Under the pieces are notes generated by a model, which did no database searches, was not told where the DNA came from, and was given only the letters and a program-made list of their open reading frames with translations. The translations under genes and the position numbers were made by a program. 64,000 nt of DNA from positions 18,263 through 82,262 of the forward strand of contig CAMWYM010000001.1 in NCBI GenBank assembly GCA_947178475.1, read 5' to 3'. The stretch is from an uncultured Clostridium sp. GTDB taxonomy: Bacteria; Bacillota; Clostridia; Lachnospirales; Lachnospiraceae. This document shows, in pieces, positions 27,193 through 37,724 of this stretch (position 1 is the first letter of the stretch; the number at the start of each line of letters is the position of its first letter).

Positions 27193-28902
27193 ATGAAGAA
27201 AGGCTTTAAAATTACGGCTAAGATTATTATGATGGTTTTGTTTCCGCTTATGTTCATCAGTGTGACGGGAATTATCATGGCAGGCAGCAATCAGGAGGAT
27301 ACCGCTTATAGATTGGTTGAGGAGAAGCTTGGGGCGGTGGCATGGAACGTGGACAGAATATATGACCTTTTTTCGGAAGGGGATTATAGTTACGATGGTG
27401 GAGTGTTAAAAAAGGGAGAACAGGTGTTGTCGGAGGATTACAGCCTTGTTGACCAGATTAAGCAGGACACCAATTTAGAGGTTACCTTGTTCTGGGGAAA
27501 TGAAAGAGCGGTAACTACGGTAACGGATGAAAAGGGAAAACGTGCAATCGGTACAACGATTGATGCAGATTTTGCAAAGGATATTCTGAACGGTAAGGAA
27601 AAAAGCCATTTTGCTCAGGATATTGAGATTGCCGGAGCAGATTACTGCGGGTATTATATCCCAATGACTCAGGGGAATGGTGATGTTGTGGGACTTATCT
27701 TTACCGGACGTGCAAAGGAGGACGTGGAAAAGGATATTCGGAATAGTCAGACCCAAATGGCAGTGGGGATGGTTATTATTTTCGTTATCGCTTTGATTAT
27801 TATTGTGTTCTTGGTCGGAAAAATTATTAAAGCCCTTAAAGCTACAATCAGCCGTTTGGACGATGTGGCATCAGGTAAGCTGGATTTTGAGATGCAGGAA
27901 AAAATGATGCAGCGGGCTGATGAGATTGGTGAGATGTCACATTCCATTCAGGGACTGATTAATGAATTTAAAGCTATATTGATTGACCTTTCCCGGAGTT
28001 CACAGAATTTGGAAAGCTTTTCTGAAGAGTTTAGCTCTTCCTTTGATTCGATTTCAGAGAATATTTCAAGTGTGAATGTTGCGATAGATGAGATTGCCAA
28101 CGGAGCAACCTCGCAGGCGGGTGAGACAGCAGAGACTAATCGTGAGATTTCTAACATGGGTGATTCCATTGAAGAGGCAGCAGGGGATATTGAGGTACTT
28201 AATCAGAATTCTGTCAAAATGAAGGATTATTCTGAGCTGGCTGAGAAGACATTGAATGAGCTGGTGACCATTTCAGAGCAGACAAGCCGCGCAATTGATG
28301 AAGTTAAGGAGCAGACGAATCTGACCAACGAATCTGCCCAGGCAATACAGAATGCAACAGATATGATCACCAGTGTTGCGGCTCAGACCAATATGCTGTC
28401 TTTGAATGCCAGCATTGAAGCGGCAAGAGCCGGTGAGAATGGAAAGGGGTTTGCAGTAGTTGCAGATGAGATAAGGAATCTTTCCGAGCAGTCGAGACAT
28501 TCTGCCGAGGAGATTTCTGCAATCGTGGCAGAGCTTATTCGTAATTCCAATACCAGTGTGGTGACGATGAATCGTGTATCTGGCAGTGTGCAGGAGCAGA
28601 ACGACAAGTTGGGAAATACAAAGGAGATGTTTGTATCATTGAATAATGAGATTGCATCAGTTTCCGACGGTGTAGAGCGTATCCGACACAGCATGGAGGC
28701 ATTAGGGGAGATGAAGGACACTGTTATGATGGGTGTGGAGCAGTTGGCGGCTATCGCAGAGGAAAATGCTGCATCTACAGAGGAGACATCCGCAGCGATG
28801 ATTGAGCTTCATAACATTGTACAGCAGTGTCATGGACAGACAAAGGATTTGGTTCAGATTTCTCTTGAACTGAATGAGCATACAAAACGGTTTTCTTTAT
28901 AG
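27193..28902 (+). CDS. methyl-accepting chemotaxis protein
   Basis: NMLSLNASIEAARAGENGKGFAVVADEIRNLSEQS; TM-sensor-TM-HAMP. Confidence 0.95.
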   Translation: MKKGFKITAKIIMMVLFPLMFISVTGIIMAGSNQEDTAYRLVEEKLGAVAWNVDRIYDLFSEGDYSYDGGVLKKGEQVLSEDYSLVDQIKQDTNLEVTLFWGNERAVTTVTDEKGKRAIGTTIDADFAKDILNGKEKSHFAQDIEIAGADYCGYYIPMTQGNGDVVGLIFTGRAKEDVEKDIRNSQTQMAVGMVIIFVIALIIIVFLVGKIIKALKATISRLDDVASGKLDFEMQEKMMQRADEIGEMSHSIQGLINEFKAILIDLSRSSQNLESFSEEFSSSFDSISENISSVNVAIDEIANGATSQAGETAETNREISNMGDSIEEAAGDIEVLNQNSVKMKDYSELAEKTLNELVTISEQTSRAIDEVKEQTNLTNESAQAIQNATDMITSVAAQTNMLSLNASIEAARAGENGKGFAVVADEIRNLSEQSRHSAEEISAIVAELIRNSNTSVVTMNRVSGSVQEQNDKLGNTKEMFVSLNNEIASVSDGVERIRHSMEALGEMKDTVMMGVEQLAAIAEENAASTEETSAAMIELHNIVQQCHGQTKDLVQISLELNEHTKRFSL

Positions 28903-28924
28903 AGTAAAAAGTGAGAGTGTTTAC

Positions 28925-30238
28925 ATGACTGAATTATCATATGACGGCAATTTGGCTTTGGCAGAAACAACGGTGTCCTCGGAGGAGGGCACCGTAAAAT
29001 ATCCGGAATTTACCAAGGAAATGAAGGCAACACATACAATATTAATACCTAATGCGCTTCCGGTTCATTTTAGCTTGATGGGCTCCGTATTCCGGGAAAA
29101 TGGATATAAGGTTGATTTTTTGAACTATTCGGGACAGGAAATTATTGATACCGGATTAAAATATGTGCATAATGATGCCTGTTATCCGGCAATTATTGTG
29201 ATAGGGCAGTTGATTTATGCGTTGGAATCAGGTGACTATGACCCTCATAAAACGGCACTGATGCTGTATCAGACCGGTGGAGGATGTCGTGCATCAAACT
29301 ATGTGCATTTATTGAGAAAAGGATTAAAGGATGCAGGATATGAATATGTACCGGTAGTGTCCATTAACTTTGGTGGGATTGAGAAGAACAGTGGTTTTAA
29401 GGTGACTGCTCCGATGTTTTTAAAGGGATTGATTACCTGGCTGTACGGAGATTATATGATGCTTTTGCGCAATCAGGTCCTACCCTATGAGAAAGAGCCG
29501 GGTACCTGCAAGGCGATAATGGAGCGCTGGACAGAGAAATTAACGACACAGATACGTTATAACAGAGGGATTTCCAGAAGGGCAATCCGCAAGAATTTTA
29601 TCGCCATCGCAGAGGAGTTTAGCAAAGTTCCGATGAACAGGGTGAAGAAACCGAAGGTCGGAATTGTCGGAGAAATCTATGTAAAATATGCAGATTTTGG
29701 CAATAACCACCTGCAGGATTATCTGGTGGAGCAGGGCGCAGAGATTATGGTTCCGGGTATTATAGGATTTGCTCTTTACAGTCTTAACATTGGTATGGAA
29801 AATTATAATCTCTATGGTGAAAAAAGCGGAGTATTTTTTAGCAGGCTGGCAGTGAAATATGTGGAGCTGCTTGAGGAGATTATGCTGTCGGTCCTCAAGG
29901 ATTATCCGCAGTTTCAGGCACCAATTCCATTTAAAAGTCTGAAGAAACTGGGGGAGCATAACATTAATCGTGGTGTCTGTATGGGTGAGGGATGGCTGTT
30001 GACAGCCGAGATGGCAGAGCTGATTGAAAAGGGGTACAAAAATATTGTGTGTGTACAGCCATTTGGCTGTCTGCCAAATCATATTGTCGGTAAGGGAATG
30101 ATTCGCCGGTTGAATGGGAAGTATAGTGATGCTAATATTTGTGCTATTGACTATGATCCGGGGGCAACAAAAGTCAATCAGGAAAATCGTATTAAGCTGA
30201 TGCTGGCGATTGCTAATGAAAAGCTGCAGCAGGTGTGA
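28925..30238 (+). CDS. 2-hydroxyacyl-CoA dehydratase-like protein (DUF2229/HgdB-related)
   Basis: VHNDACYPAIIVIGQL, QTGGGCRASNYVHLLRKGL, QPFGCLPNHI. Confidence 0.75.
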   Translation: MTELSYDGNLALAETTVSSEEGTVKYPEFTKEMKATHTILIPNALPVHFSLMGSVFRENGYKVDFLNYSGQEIIDTGLKYVHNDACYPAIIVIGQLIYALESGDYDPHKTALMLYQTGGGCRASNYVHLLRKGLKDAGYEYVPVVSINFGGIEKNSGFKVTAPMFLKGLITWLYGDYMMLLRNQVLPYEKEPGTCKAIMERWTEKLTTQIRYNRGISRRAIRKNFIAIAEEFSKVPMNRVKKPKVGIVGEIYVKYADFGNNHLQDYLVEQGAEIMVPGIIGFALYSLNIGMENYNLYGEKSGVFFSRLAVKYVELLEEIMLSVLKDYPQFQAPIPFKSLKKLGEHNINRGVCMGEGWLLTAEMAELIEKGYKNIVCVQPFGCLPNHIVGKGMIRRLNGKYSDANICAIDYDPGATKVNQENRIKLMLAIANEKLQQV

Positions 30239-30310
30239 GCCGGTATATGGCTACCTGGCCTGCTGTACAGAGAAAGGCTGTAGGTATAAAGTAAGAATAG
30301 GATATAGGAT

Positions 30311-30350
30311 AGGAATGGAGCATCGACTTTTGTTGATGCTAATCCTTTTT
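30311..30350 (+). terminator. intrinsic terminator
   Basis: AGCATC-gacttttgtt-GATGCT with flanking GGA/TCC and CTTTTT. Confidence 0.6.
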
Positions 30351-30370
30351 ATATGGAAGGTACGGGAAAT

Positions 30371-31222
30371 ATGGAACGAGTAATGGATATTCCAGAGAAC
30401 TTGAGAGATAAGTGGGAAGGTCTTAAACAATATTTGAAGGAATTTGACAGCGTGGCAGTGGCATTTTCCGGTGGAGTCGATTCAACCTTTTTATTAAAAG
30501 TAGCTCATGAGGTGTTAGGGGACAGAGCGGTAGCAGTAACCGTTCAGTCCTGTTTTTTTCCGGAGAGGGAAATGGACGAAACCCGGCTGTTTTGTCAGCG
30601 TGAAGGAATCCGCCAGTTAATCTGCGAGTCGAACGGACTGGAGATAGAAGGTTTGGCAGAAAATCCGAAGAACCGCTGTTATCTTTGTAAGAAAAATTTA
30701 TTAGAAAAAATGTGGCAGGCTGCCCGTCATGAGAATATCCATTGTCTTGTTGAAGGGTCAAATACAGATGATATGAAGGATTATCGACCGGGAATGCAGG
30801 CCGTGTCAGAGCAGCAGGTGAGAAGTCCTTTGAGGGAGATGAATCTCAGTAAGGAAGAGATTCGCATTCTTTCAAGAGCGCTTTTACTGCCTACATGGGA
30901 AAAGCCGTCTTTTGCCTGTCTTGCTTCAAGGTTCGTCTATGGAGAGAGGATTACCGAAGAGAAGCTGGCTATGGTCGAAAAAGCCGAACAACTGCTATCG
31001 GAATGTGGATTTCGTCAGATGCGGGTACGCATTCATGGTATGTCGGCACGTATAGAGGTTCCGGCAACGGAACTGAAAAGGCTGGTACAGAAAGATATTC
31101 GGGAGAGGATTGTCTCAGAATTTAAGGAATATGGATTTAATTATGTCAGTGTAGATTTACAGGGTTATCGGACCGGAAGCATGAATGAAGTGGTAATGTC
31201 AGATACCGTGTCGGATGGATAA
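30371..31222 (+). CDS. larE: ATP-dependent sacrificial sulfur transferase LarE
   Basis: AFSGGVDSTFLLKVA PP-loop; CYLCK; KPSFACLASRF. Confidence 0.88.
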   Translation: MERVMDIPENLRDKWEGLKQYLKEFDSVAVAFSGGVDSTFLLKVAHEVLGDRAVAVTVQSCFFPEREMDETRLFCQREGIRQLICESNGLEIEGLAENPKNRCYLCKKNLLEKMWQAARHENIHCLVEGSNTDDMKDYRPGMQAVSEQQVRSPLREMNLSKEEIRILSRALLLPTWEKPSFACLASRFVYGERITEEKLAMVEKAEQLLSECGFRQMRVRIHGMSARIEVPATELKRLVQKDIRERIVSEFKEYGFNYVSVDLQGYRTGSMNEVVMSDTVSDG

Positions 31223-31312
31223 GCAGTTATGAGCAGTAGGCGATCGTTGTTAAGATGAAAAGTATGTCCGATAGATAAACGTATATTGATAAGCAGAAGA
31301 TGGAGGAGCAAG

Positions 31313-32677
31313 ATGAGAAAAGGTATGGATTTAGATATGACACAAGGTAAGCCGATGAGACTTATTTTGTTATTCTCCCTGCCGATTTTATTTGGCAATA
31401 TCTTTCAACAATTATATAATGTAATTGACACAGCGGTGGTGGGAAATGTGCTGGGAGATAATGCACTGGCAGCAGTGGGTGCCTCCAGTCCTTTTTTCGC
31501 TATGGTGACGGTAATTGCCACCGGCTCTACCAATGGATTTTCTATCATTTTGGCGAGGTATTATGGTGCTAAGGATAGCGACAGCCTCAAAAAGGCATTG
31601 TTTATGACGTATGTGTTTTCAGCGTTGCTGTCAGTTATCCTGACTGTGGCAGCTCTTATCGGAATCAGACCGTTGATGCGGCTTTTGGGGACACCGGATT
31701 CGATAATGACGGATTGTGTCAGCTATCTTAGGATTGCTTTAGGCGGGCTGGCAGTGACTATCTGTTACAATATGTTTGCCGGTGTTATGCGTGCTATTGG
31801 CAATAGTGTTATGCCGTTGGTGTTTCTGATTATCGCTTCTGTTATTAATGTGGTTCTGGATTTCTGGTTTGTTGCCGGTCTGAGGATGGGGGTGGGCGGT
31901 GCCGCCTTGGCGACGGTGATTGCCCAACTGGTTTCCGTGGTTGCCTGTATCTGGTATATGGCAGTAAGGTGCAGGGATTTACACATTACGAGAGAGCATA
32001 TGGTTTTTGAGAAAAAGATTGCAATGGATTTGGTGTCTACTGCATTTTCAATGGCGTTGATGCTGTTGGTAGTGTCCATTGGCAATGTGGCACTGCAAAG
32101 TTCGGTCAATAGTTTTAATGAAGAGGTTATTGCCGCTCACACAGTAGCACGGAAAATACTTGATCTGTTTCTTGTGGTATTTAGCACGGTGTCTGTCACT
32201 GCATCTACTTTTGCCAGTCAGAATTACGGGGCAGGAAGGATTGACCGTATTAAGACCGGAATATTGGACAGTTTGCTTCTGGGGTATGTGTGGAGTACAT
32301 TTGGAATATTGGTTGCATTTTTGGCAGGACCTTTTCTTGCTAGAGGACTGACCGGTTCGACTAATCCGGTGGTTATTGATACAGCGGTGAAGTACATACG
32401 AATTAATTTTCCGTTCTTTTATTGTCTTGTTCCATTGTTGGTTTTACGTTCCTCCTTGCAGGGGCTGAATCGAAAAATAGTACCGATTATCGGGAGTGCT
32501 ATTGAATTGATTGGGAAGTTTGTAGTGGTTGCTTATCTGGCACCAAAGCTGGGATATCTTGGTGTGTGTATCTCAGAGCCGATTATCTGGACTGTGTGTA
32601 TGTGTCTGGTAAGTTGGGATTTCATCGCTCATGTGCTTCACGGCAGTGTGCTGAAGATGGGGAATGGAACAGATTGA
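31313..32677 (+). CDS. MATE family efflux transporter
   Basis: LPILFGNIFQQLYNVIDTAVVGNVLGDNALAAVGASSP. Confidence 0.93.
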   Translation: MRKGMDLDMTQGKPMRLILLFSLPILFGNIFQQLYNVIDTAVVGNVLGDNALAAVGASSPFFAMVTVIATGSTNGFSIILARYYGAKDSDSLKKALFMTYVFSALLSVILTVAALIGIRPLMRLLGTPDSIMTDCVSYLRIALGGLAVTICYNMFAGVMRAIGNSVMPLVFLIIASVINVVLDFWFVAGLRMGVGGAALATVIAQLVSVVACIWYMAVRCRDLHITREHMVFEKKIAMDLVSTAFSMALMLLVVSIGNVALQSSVNSFNEEVIAAHTVARKILDLFLVVFSTVSVTASTFASQNYGAGRIDRIKTGILDSLLLGYVWSTFGILVAFLAGPFLARGLTGSTNPVVIDTAVKYIRINFPFFYCLVPLLVLRSSLQGLNRKIVPIIGSAIELIGKFVVVAYLAPKLGYLGVCISEPIIWTVCMCLVSWDFIAHVLHGSVLKMGNGTD

Positions 32678-32863
32678 TAGCGCCCATGCTCTGCAGATGG
32701 TTAAAGCGGACGGGTGCGTTGAGCAGTAAAGCTCAGTATTTTTAAATTATTTTACTTTGGTTATAGAAAAATAACATAATAAATGATATACTATGTTTTG
32801 AAATGCGACAAATTGTGAGAAAAAGTCGAATAACTTATTCGAGATGAAAGGATAGGAAAGAAT

Positions 32864-33724
32864 ATGGAACAAATTGCGATTATTACGGATTCCTGTGCCG
32901 ATGTACCGGAGGAATGGAGAGAGAAGTATAAAATACACGTGCTGCCGATGGTGATTACCTGTCAGGATGGCGAGTACAAGGATGGTGTTACGATTGGTGC
33001 TGAGGATATTTATGAGCGGCTGAAAACAGAGCTGCCGAAGACCAGTACTCCTACCGGAGAGGATATGGAAAAGCTTTTTGATGAGCTTAAGGGACAAGGC
33101 ATAGAGAAGGTTATTGCGATCATGTTATCTGGAGGGCTTTCGGGGACAGTGAATCATATGCGGCTGGCTGCAGAGGAGGCTGGACTTGAGACCTGTATTG
33201 TGGATTCAAAATCTGCCAGTATAGGCTGTGGTGCGATTGTTTTGCAGACGGCAATATGGGCAGAAGATGGAATGCCTTATGCCGAGCTTTGTGAAGGTGT
33301 AAAGCGTTTGTGTGCAAATACAACGGTATTCTTTTCTATCGATACTCTGGAATACCTGCAAAAGGGAGGTCGAATCGGAAAGGCTACAGCCATAGTGGGA
33401 ACAGCGCTTAGCATTAAGCCTATTCTATCCTTTGATGAGGACGGAGAAATTTATACTCCGGCAAAGGTTCATGGGCATAAAATGGTGGAAAAGAAGCTGT
33501 TATCACTGGTGGAGGAAAAGATAAACGATCCAACATATCAAGGTAAACGTTATAATATTGTGGTGGCAGATGGCGGCGCACCGGAGGAGAGGGATAAGCT
33601 GGAAGATAAAATGAAAAAAATGTTTCCGGATTATCAGCATTTGTTCTGTGCAAGGATTGGAGCTGCGCTGAGTACCTATCTGGGTGATGGTCTGCTGGGA
33701 GCAGGTGTACAGTTTATTGATTAA
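32864..33724 (+). CDS. DegV family fatty-acid binding protein
   Basis: IITDSCADVPEEW, TSTPTGEDM, IDTLEYLQKGGRIGKA. Confidence 0.92.
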   Translation: MEQIAIITDSCADVPEEWREKYKIHVLPMVITCQDGEYKDGVTIGAEDIYERLKTELPKTSTPTGEDMEKLFDELKGQGIEKVIAIMLSGGLSGTVNHMRLAAEEAGLETCIVDSKSASIGCGAIVLQTAIWAEDGMPYAELCEGVKRLCANTTVFFSIDTLEYLQKGGRIGKATAIVGTALSIKPILSFDEDGEIYTPAKVHGHKMVEKKLLSLVEEKINDPTYQGKRYNIVVADGGAPEERDKLEDKMKKMFPDYQHLFCARIGAALSTYLGDGLLGAGVQFID

Positions 33725-33755
33725 GTAGATTGTATAAGCTGAATGAGGTAACGAA

Positions 33756-34319
33756 ATGACAGATTATATAGATATTGAAGATTTACATATTCGGGTGGAA
33801 CTGCGCAGAGGTGATCGAAGGACGCTTTCTGTTACGGTCACCGATAAAGGGGAGCTTTTAGTTAAGGCTCCTCTAGCTATGTCAGAGGACAGGATTAGAC
33901 GATTTTTAAATCAGAAGAAATTTTGGATTTATAAGCAGGTAAAGCATCAAATGGAGAGCATGGAAAAACGGGTGAATCGTAGTGAGGAAGAGATTGGAAG
34001 GCTGAAGAAACAGGCGAGAATAGCTTTGACGGCACGGACGGACTACTATGCAGAGCTTTTACAGGTGAAGTATCAAAAAATACGGATTGGAAGTCAGCGG
34101 ACAAGGTGGGGAAGCTGTAGCAGCAAAGGGACCATTTCCTATAACTGGCATTTAGTATTGATGCCGGAGATTATTTTGGATTATGTGGTGGTGCATGAAC
34201 TCTGTCATCTGATTGAGATGAACCATTCGCCACAGTTTTGGGACAGAGTAGAGAAAATTCTGCCGGATTACAGAGACAGAAGAGCATGGTTAAAAAAGCA
34301 TGGAGATGAATATTTATAG
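33756..34319 (+). CDS. YgjP-like metallopeptidase (DUF45)
   Basis: RWGSCSSKGTISYNWHLVLMPEIILDYVVVHELCHLIEMNHSPQFW. Confidence 0.92.
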   Translation: MTDYIDIEDLHIRVELRRGDRRTLSVTVTDKGELLVKAPLAMSEDRIRRFLNQKKFWIYKQVKHQMESMEKRVNRSEEEIGRLKKQARIALTARTDYYAELLQVKYQKIRIGSQRTRWGSCSSKGTISYNWHLVLMPEIILDYVVVHELCHLIEMNHSPQFWDRVEKILPDYRDRRAWLKKHGDEYL

Positions 34320-34387
34320 AGTGGAGAAAACGCACAGATTGACGGTTAATGGCATATACTGATTATGAGTAAATCAGGAGTGCGGTT

Positions 34388-35152
34388 ATGGAACCGACAA
34401 TTATTATAGATGCAGGACATGGGGGATATGATAACGGGGCCTCTTATGAAGGACGAAGAGAAAAGGATGATAATCTAAAGCTGGCATTGGCTGTGGGGGA
34501 AATTTTGGAGCGGGATGGATTTCCTGTTGTTTATACCAGGACAACAGATGTATATCAGCGGCCTATTGACAAGGCGAGGATTGCAAATGAAAGTGGTGGG
34601 GATTACTTTGTCTCTTTCCATAGAAATGCAAGTCCGAATGCTAATACCTATAGCGGTGTACAGACTCTGGTATACAATGATTCCGGTGTGCCAGCGGAGC
34701 TGGCAAGGAATATCAACGAACAGATGGTTCAAGTGGGATTTAATGATTTAGGCGTACCGGTTCGGCCTGATTTGGTGGTTCTTAGAAGAACGGATATGCC
34801 TGCTGTTTTGATTGAGGCGGGATTTCTTAACACAGATGCAGATAATGTGACATTTGACCAGAACTTTGATGAGTTGGCGGCAGCAATCGCCAGAGGAATT
34901 GAGCAGACTGTCGGAACAGGAAGTAGTAGCGGTACAAAGAGTTTTGGTGTGCAGGTAGGACTTTACCGCAGGTATGAAAATGCGCAGTATGCCCTAAATG
35001 AATTGTTAAACAAGGGATACAACGGGCAGATTCGCGAGTGGGGACAGTATTATGCAGTAATTGCAGGACAGGAGCCAAGTATTGAAGCTGCAAGGAATCT
35101 GGAGCGGCGGCTGGCGGCGCAGGGGTATGATACGCTGGTGGTGAATCTGTAG
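34388..35152 (+). CDS. N-acetylmuramoyl-L-alanine amidase with SPOR-like C-terminus
   Basis: IIDAGHGGYDNGA, SFHRNAS, IEAGFLN; C-term FGVQVGLYRRYENAQYALNELLNKGY. Confidence 0.9.
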   Translation: MEPTIIIDAGHGGYDNGASYEGRREKDDNLKLALAVGEILERDGFPVVYTRTTDVYQRPIDKARIANESGGDYFVSFHRNASPNANTYSGVQTLVYNDSGVPAELARNINEQMVQVGFNDLGVPVRPDLVVLRRTDMPAVLIEAGFLNTDADNVTFDQNFDELAAAIARGIEQTVGTGSSSGTKSFGVQVGLYRRYENAQYALNELLNKGYNGQIREWGQYYAVIAGQEPSIEAARNLERRLAAQGYDTLVVNL

Positions 35153-35269
35153 TCTTCCAAAAGCTGGAATTATGATGAAAGTTTTATTAAAAATTTTGAA
35201 AAATAGATAGATTTCCTGATACTTTGTGCTATACTTAGTTATAGAAAACAGAAATGGAAAGAGAAAATC

Positions 35270-36178
35270 ATGAATATACGAGAGATTATTTTTAGCCTGA
35301 GAGCCGCTATGGAAAAAGAACCGTTTTGGAATTCATGGCTGTTATATTTAATATACATTGTTGTTGTCAGTATATTTTGCATTTTGCTGGCACAGGTGTC
35401 TCATGGCAGTAAGCTGCGCATATGGTATTACAGGCTGACACATGATGAGGTAATCAGCAAGGGAATTCAACATTCTGCGAATCCTATCGATTCGCAGAAT
35501 GGAGTGTTTCTGACCTATTACCGTTATCAGAGCTTTGGTGCAAGTGACCCTGAAGAGATAGATGTCAATGCACCGATGGTTGCAATCACCTTTGATGACG
35601 GACCCAATCCCGAGTCTACCCAGCGCATTTTGGATGTGTTAGGGAGCAATTATTCCCGGGCAACATTTTTTGTGGTGGGAACAAATGCAGAGAAATATCC
35701 GGAAATGTTACAGGCTATTGCTTCGTCAGGCTGTGAGATTGGCAATCATACATACAACCATGTGAGGTTGACGGATTTAAGTGAGCAGGATGTTGAAGAA
35801 CAGATTGATAAGGTGAATCGGGCAGTTCAAAAGGCCACAGGCAGCGATACAACGGTGATTCGCCCGCCTTACGGAGCATATGATGACAATTTGCTTTCCA
35901 GACTGCAGGAACCGGTTGTTTTGTGGGACTTAGATACAGAGGATTGGGACAGCCGTAATGCCCAGACAATTGTAGAGAATGTGCTTTCTAAGATTAAGGA
36001 CGGTGACATTGTCTTGATGCATGATATTTATGAGTCCACTGCTGAAGCCATTGAGATATTAGTTCCTAGACTGAAGGAACAGGGATATCAGATTGTGACA
36101 GTCAGTGAGATGGCAAGGTATAAAGGAAAAGAATTGGAACTTCATAAGGCCTATGGTGTGATTGATGGCGGTGAATAG
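35270..36178 (+). CDS. polysaccharide deacetylase (NodB domain)
   Basis: AITFDDGPNPESTQRILD, GNHTYNHVRL, RPPYGAYDD. Confidence 0.92.
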   Translation: MNIREIIFSLRAAMEKEPFWNSWLLYLIYIVVVSIFCILLAQVSHGSKLRIWYYRLTHDEVISKGIQHSANPIDSQNGVFLTYYRYQSFGASDPEEIDVNAPMVAITFDDGPNPESTQRILDVLGSNYSRATFFVVGTNAEKYPEMLQAIASSGCEIGNHTYNHVRLTDLSEQDVEEQIDKVNRAVQKATGSDTTVIRPPYGAYDDNLLSRLQEPVVLWDLDTEDWDSRNAQTIVENVLSKIKDGDIVLMHDIYESTAEAIEILVPRLKEQGYQIVTVSEMARYKGKELELHKAYGVIDGGE

Positions 36179-36353
36179 TGGACAAGGGTAGAAAATGCAG
36201 GCTGCGTTGAGGGTTAAAGCTGCCGATAGGATTATTGTCTGGATGTGTGGCATAAGGTTGACAATTTGGCGTGTATTCTTTACAATTAATTAGATATTTT
36301 ATGTGGAATTTGGACAGCACAGACAAGGAAGCAGAGAAGGCTGGTGAAGCGGT

Positions 36354-36794
36354 ATGGTTCAGGAAGAAAAAGTAAAGTTAATGAGCAGAATTGCTATATA
36401 TGAGAAGCATGAAGGAAGGACAGAGATTCCGATGAATACTTTTTATAAAGCGGATTATGTCAGACTCAATGCGCTAAAGGCGATCGTGTCAGCTACGATA
36501 GTGTATATTTTAGTAGCTGCGCTGGTGGCAGTTTATCAGGTGGAATACATTCTGGCAAATATATTGAAGGTGGATTATAAAAAGCTTCTTACTGTTCTTT
36601 TGCTGGTCTATGCAGTATGGGTTTTTCTGTATTGGCTGATTGCAAGAATTCTTTATGCTAAGCGTTATGAAGATGCAAGGTCGAATATCATCATATACAA
36701 CCATCGTTTAAAAAAGATTCAGGAAAACACTGAAAAAGAGGTTGTAAAGACAAAGAGAGGGGTGGTAGTTGGTGACGACTTTATTGACTTTTAG
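36354..36794 (+). CDS. uncharacterized two-TM membrane protein upstream of cdaA
   Basis: ORF with two hydrophobic segments; overlaps next ORF. Confidence 0.7.
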   Translation: MVQEEKVKLMSRIAIYEKHEGRTEIPMNTFYKADYVRLNALKAIVSATIVYILVAALVAVYQVEYILANILKVDYKKLLTVLLLVYAVWVFLYWLIARILYAKRYEDARSNIIIYNHRLKKIQENTEKEVVKTKRGVVVGDDFIDF

Positions 36795-37710
36795 GGATAA
36801 TATAAAGGCATTCTGCAGCCGTTATGACTATGTTGTGACTCCGCTGGTCAAGTTTATGGCAGCTATGATGATTTTTTTATCAATTAATGGAAAAATGGGA
36901 TATATGGAGGCATTGAATAATATACTAGTAGTGGTACTGCTTTCTGCTATTTGTGCATTTCTTCCATTGGAGTTAATGGCAGGGATAGGTGGAATAATGC
37001 TGTTGTTTCATTCCTTTAAGGTATCCCTTGATGTGGCTGCAGTCGGACTGGCTTTAGTTTTGATTTTTTATTGTGGATATATGCGTTTCGCTCCTAAGAC
37101 CGGTGTAATCGTGTTTTTGGTGCCGTTGTTTTATACGGGACAACTTCTGTATGCAATGCCGATTGTTCTAGGATTTCTGATAGGACCGGCTGCGATTATA
37201 CCAATGGCTTTTGGTCTCATTCTCTGCAATTATCAGGAACAGCTGGGACAGCTTGTAAATGTTCTTGCAGCCTCCGCGGAGGAGGATGAAGCGGTACAGG
37301 GGTATCAATATGTTTTATCGGCACTGATTAGTAATAAAATGCTGTTGCTGACAATAATTATTTTTGCCTGTATAATATTGATAACTTATGTGCTTTACAG
37401 GGCCTCTTTCCCCTATTCCCGGATTGTTGCATTTTGCGTAGGTGGGTTTACAAATGTTGTTTTGTTTTTAATGGGAAGTGTTATACTACTTATAGAGGTA
37501 GAAATTCCCCACATTCTGGTTGGAAGTGTTTTGGGAATTGTGATTTCCATTGCATTACAGTTTTGTAAGGGCATTGTAGACTATCAGGGGACAGAGCTGC
37601 TGCAGTTTGAGGACGATGAATACTATTATTATGTTAAAGCGGTTCCCAAGCTGTCTGTTGCGGAATCCAACAAGAATGTGAAGCGTATTAATTCCAAAAT
37701 ACATAATTAG
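36769..37710 (+). CDS. uncharacterized polytopic membrane protein upstream of cdaA
   Basis: Multiple TM segments; tight operon arrangement. Confidence 0.75.
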   Translation: MVTTLLTFRDNIKAFCSRYDYVVTPLVKFMAAMMIFLSINGKMGYMEALNNILVVVLLSAICAFLPLELMAGIGGIMLLFHSFKVSLDVAAVGLALVLIFYCGYMRFAPKTGVIVFLVPLFYTGQLLYAMPIVLGFLIGPAAIIPMAFGLILCNYQEQLGQLVNVLAASAEEDEAVQGYQYVLSALISNKMLLLTIIIFACIILITYVLYRASFPYSRIVAFCVGGFTNVVLFLMGSVILLIEVEIPHILVGSVLGIVISIALQFCKGIVDYQGTELLQFEDDEYYYYVKAVPKLSVAESNKNVKRINSKIHN

Positions 37711-37724
37711 ATGGAGATGGGATA

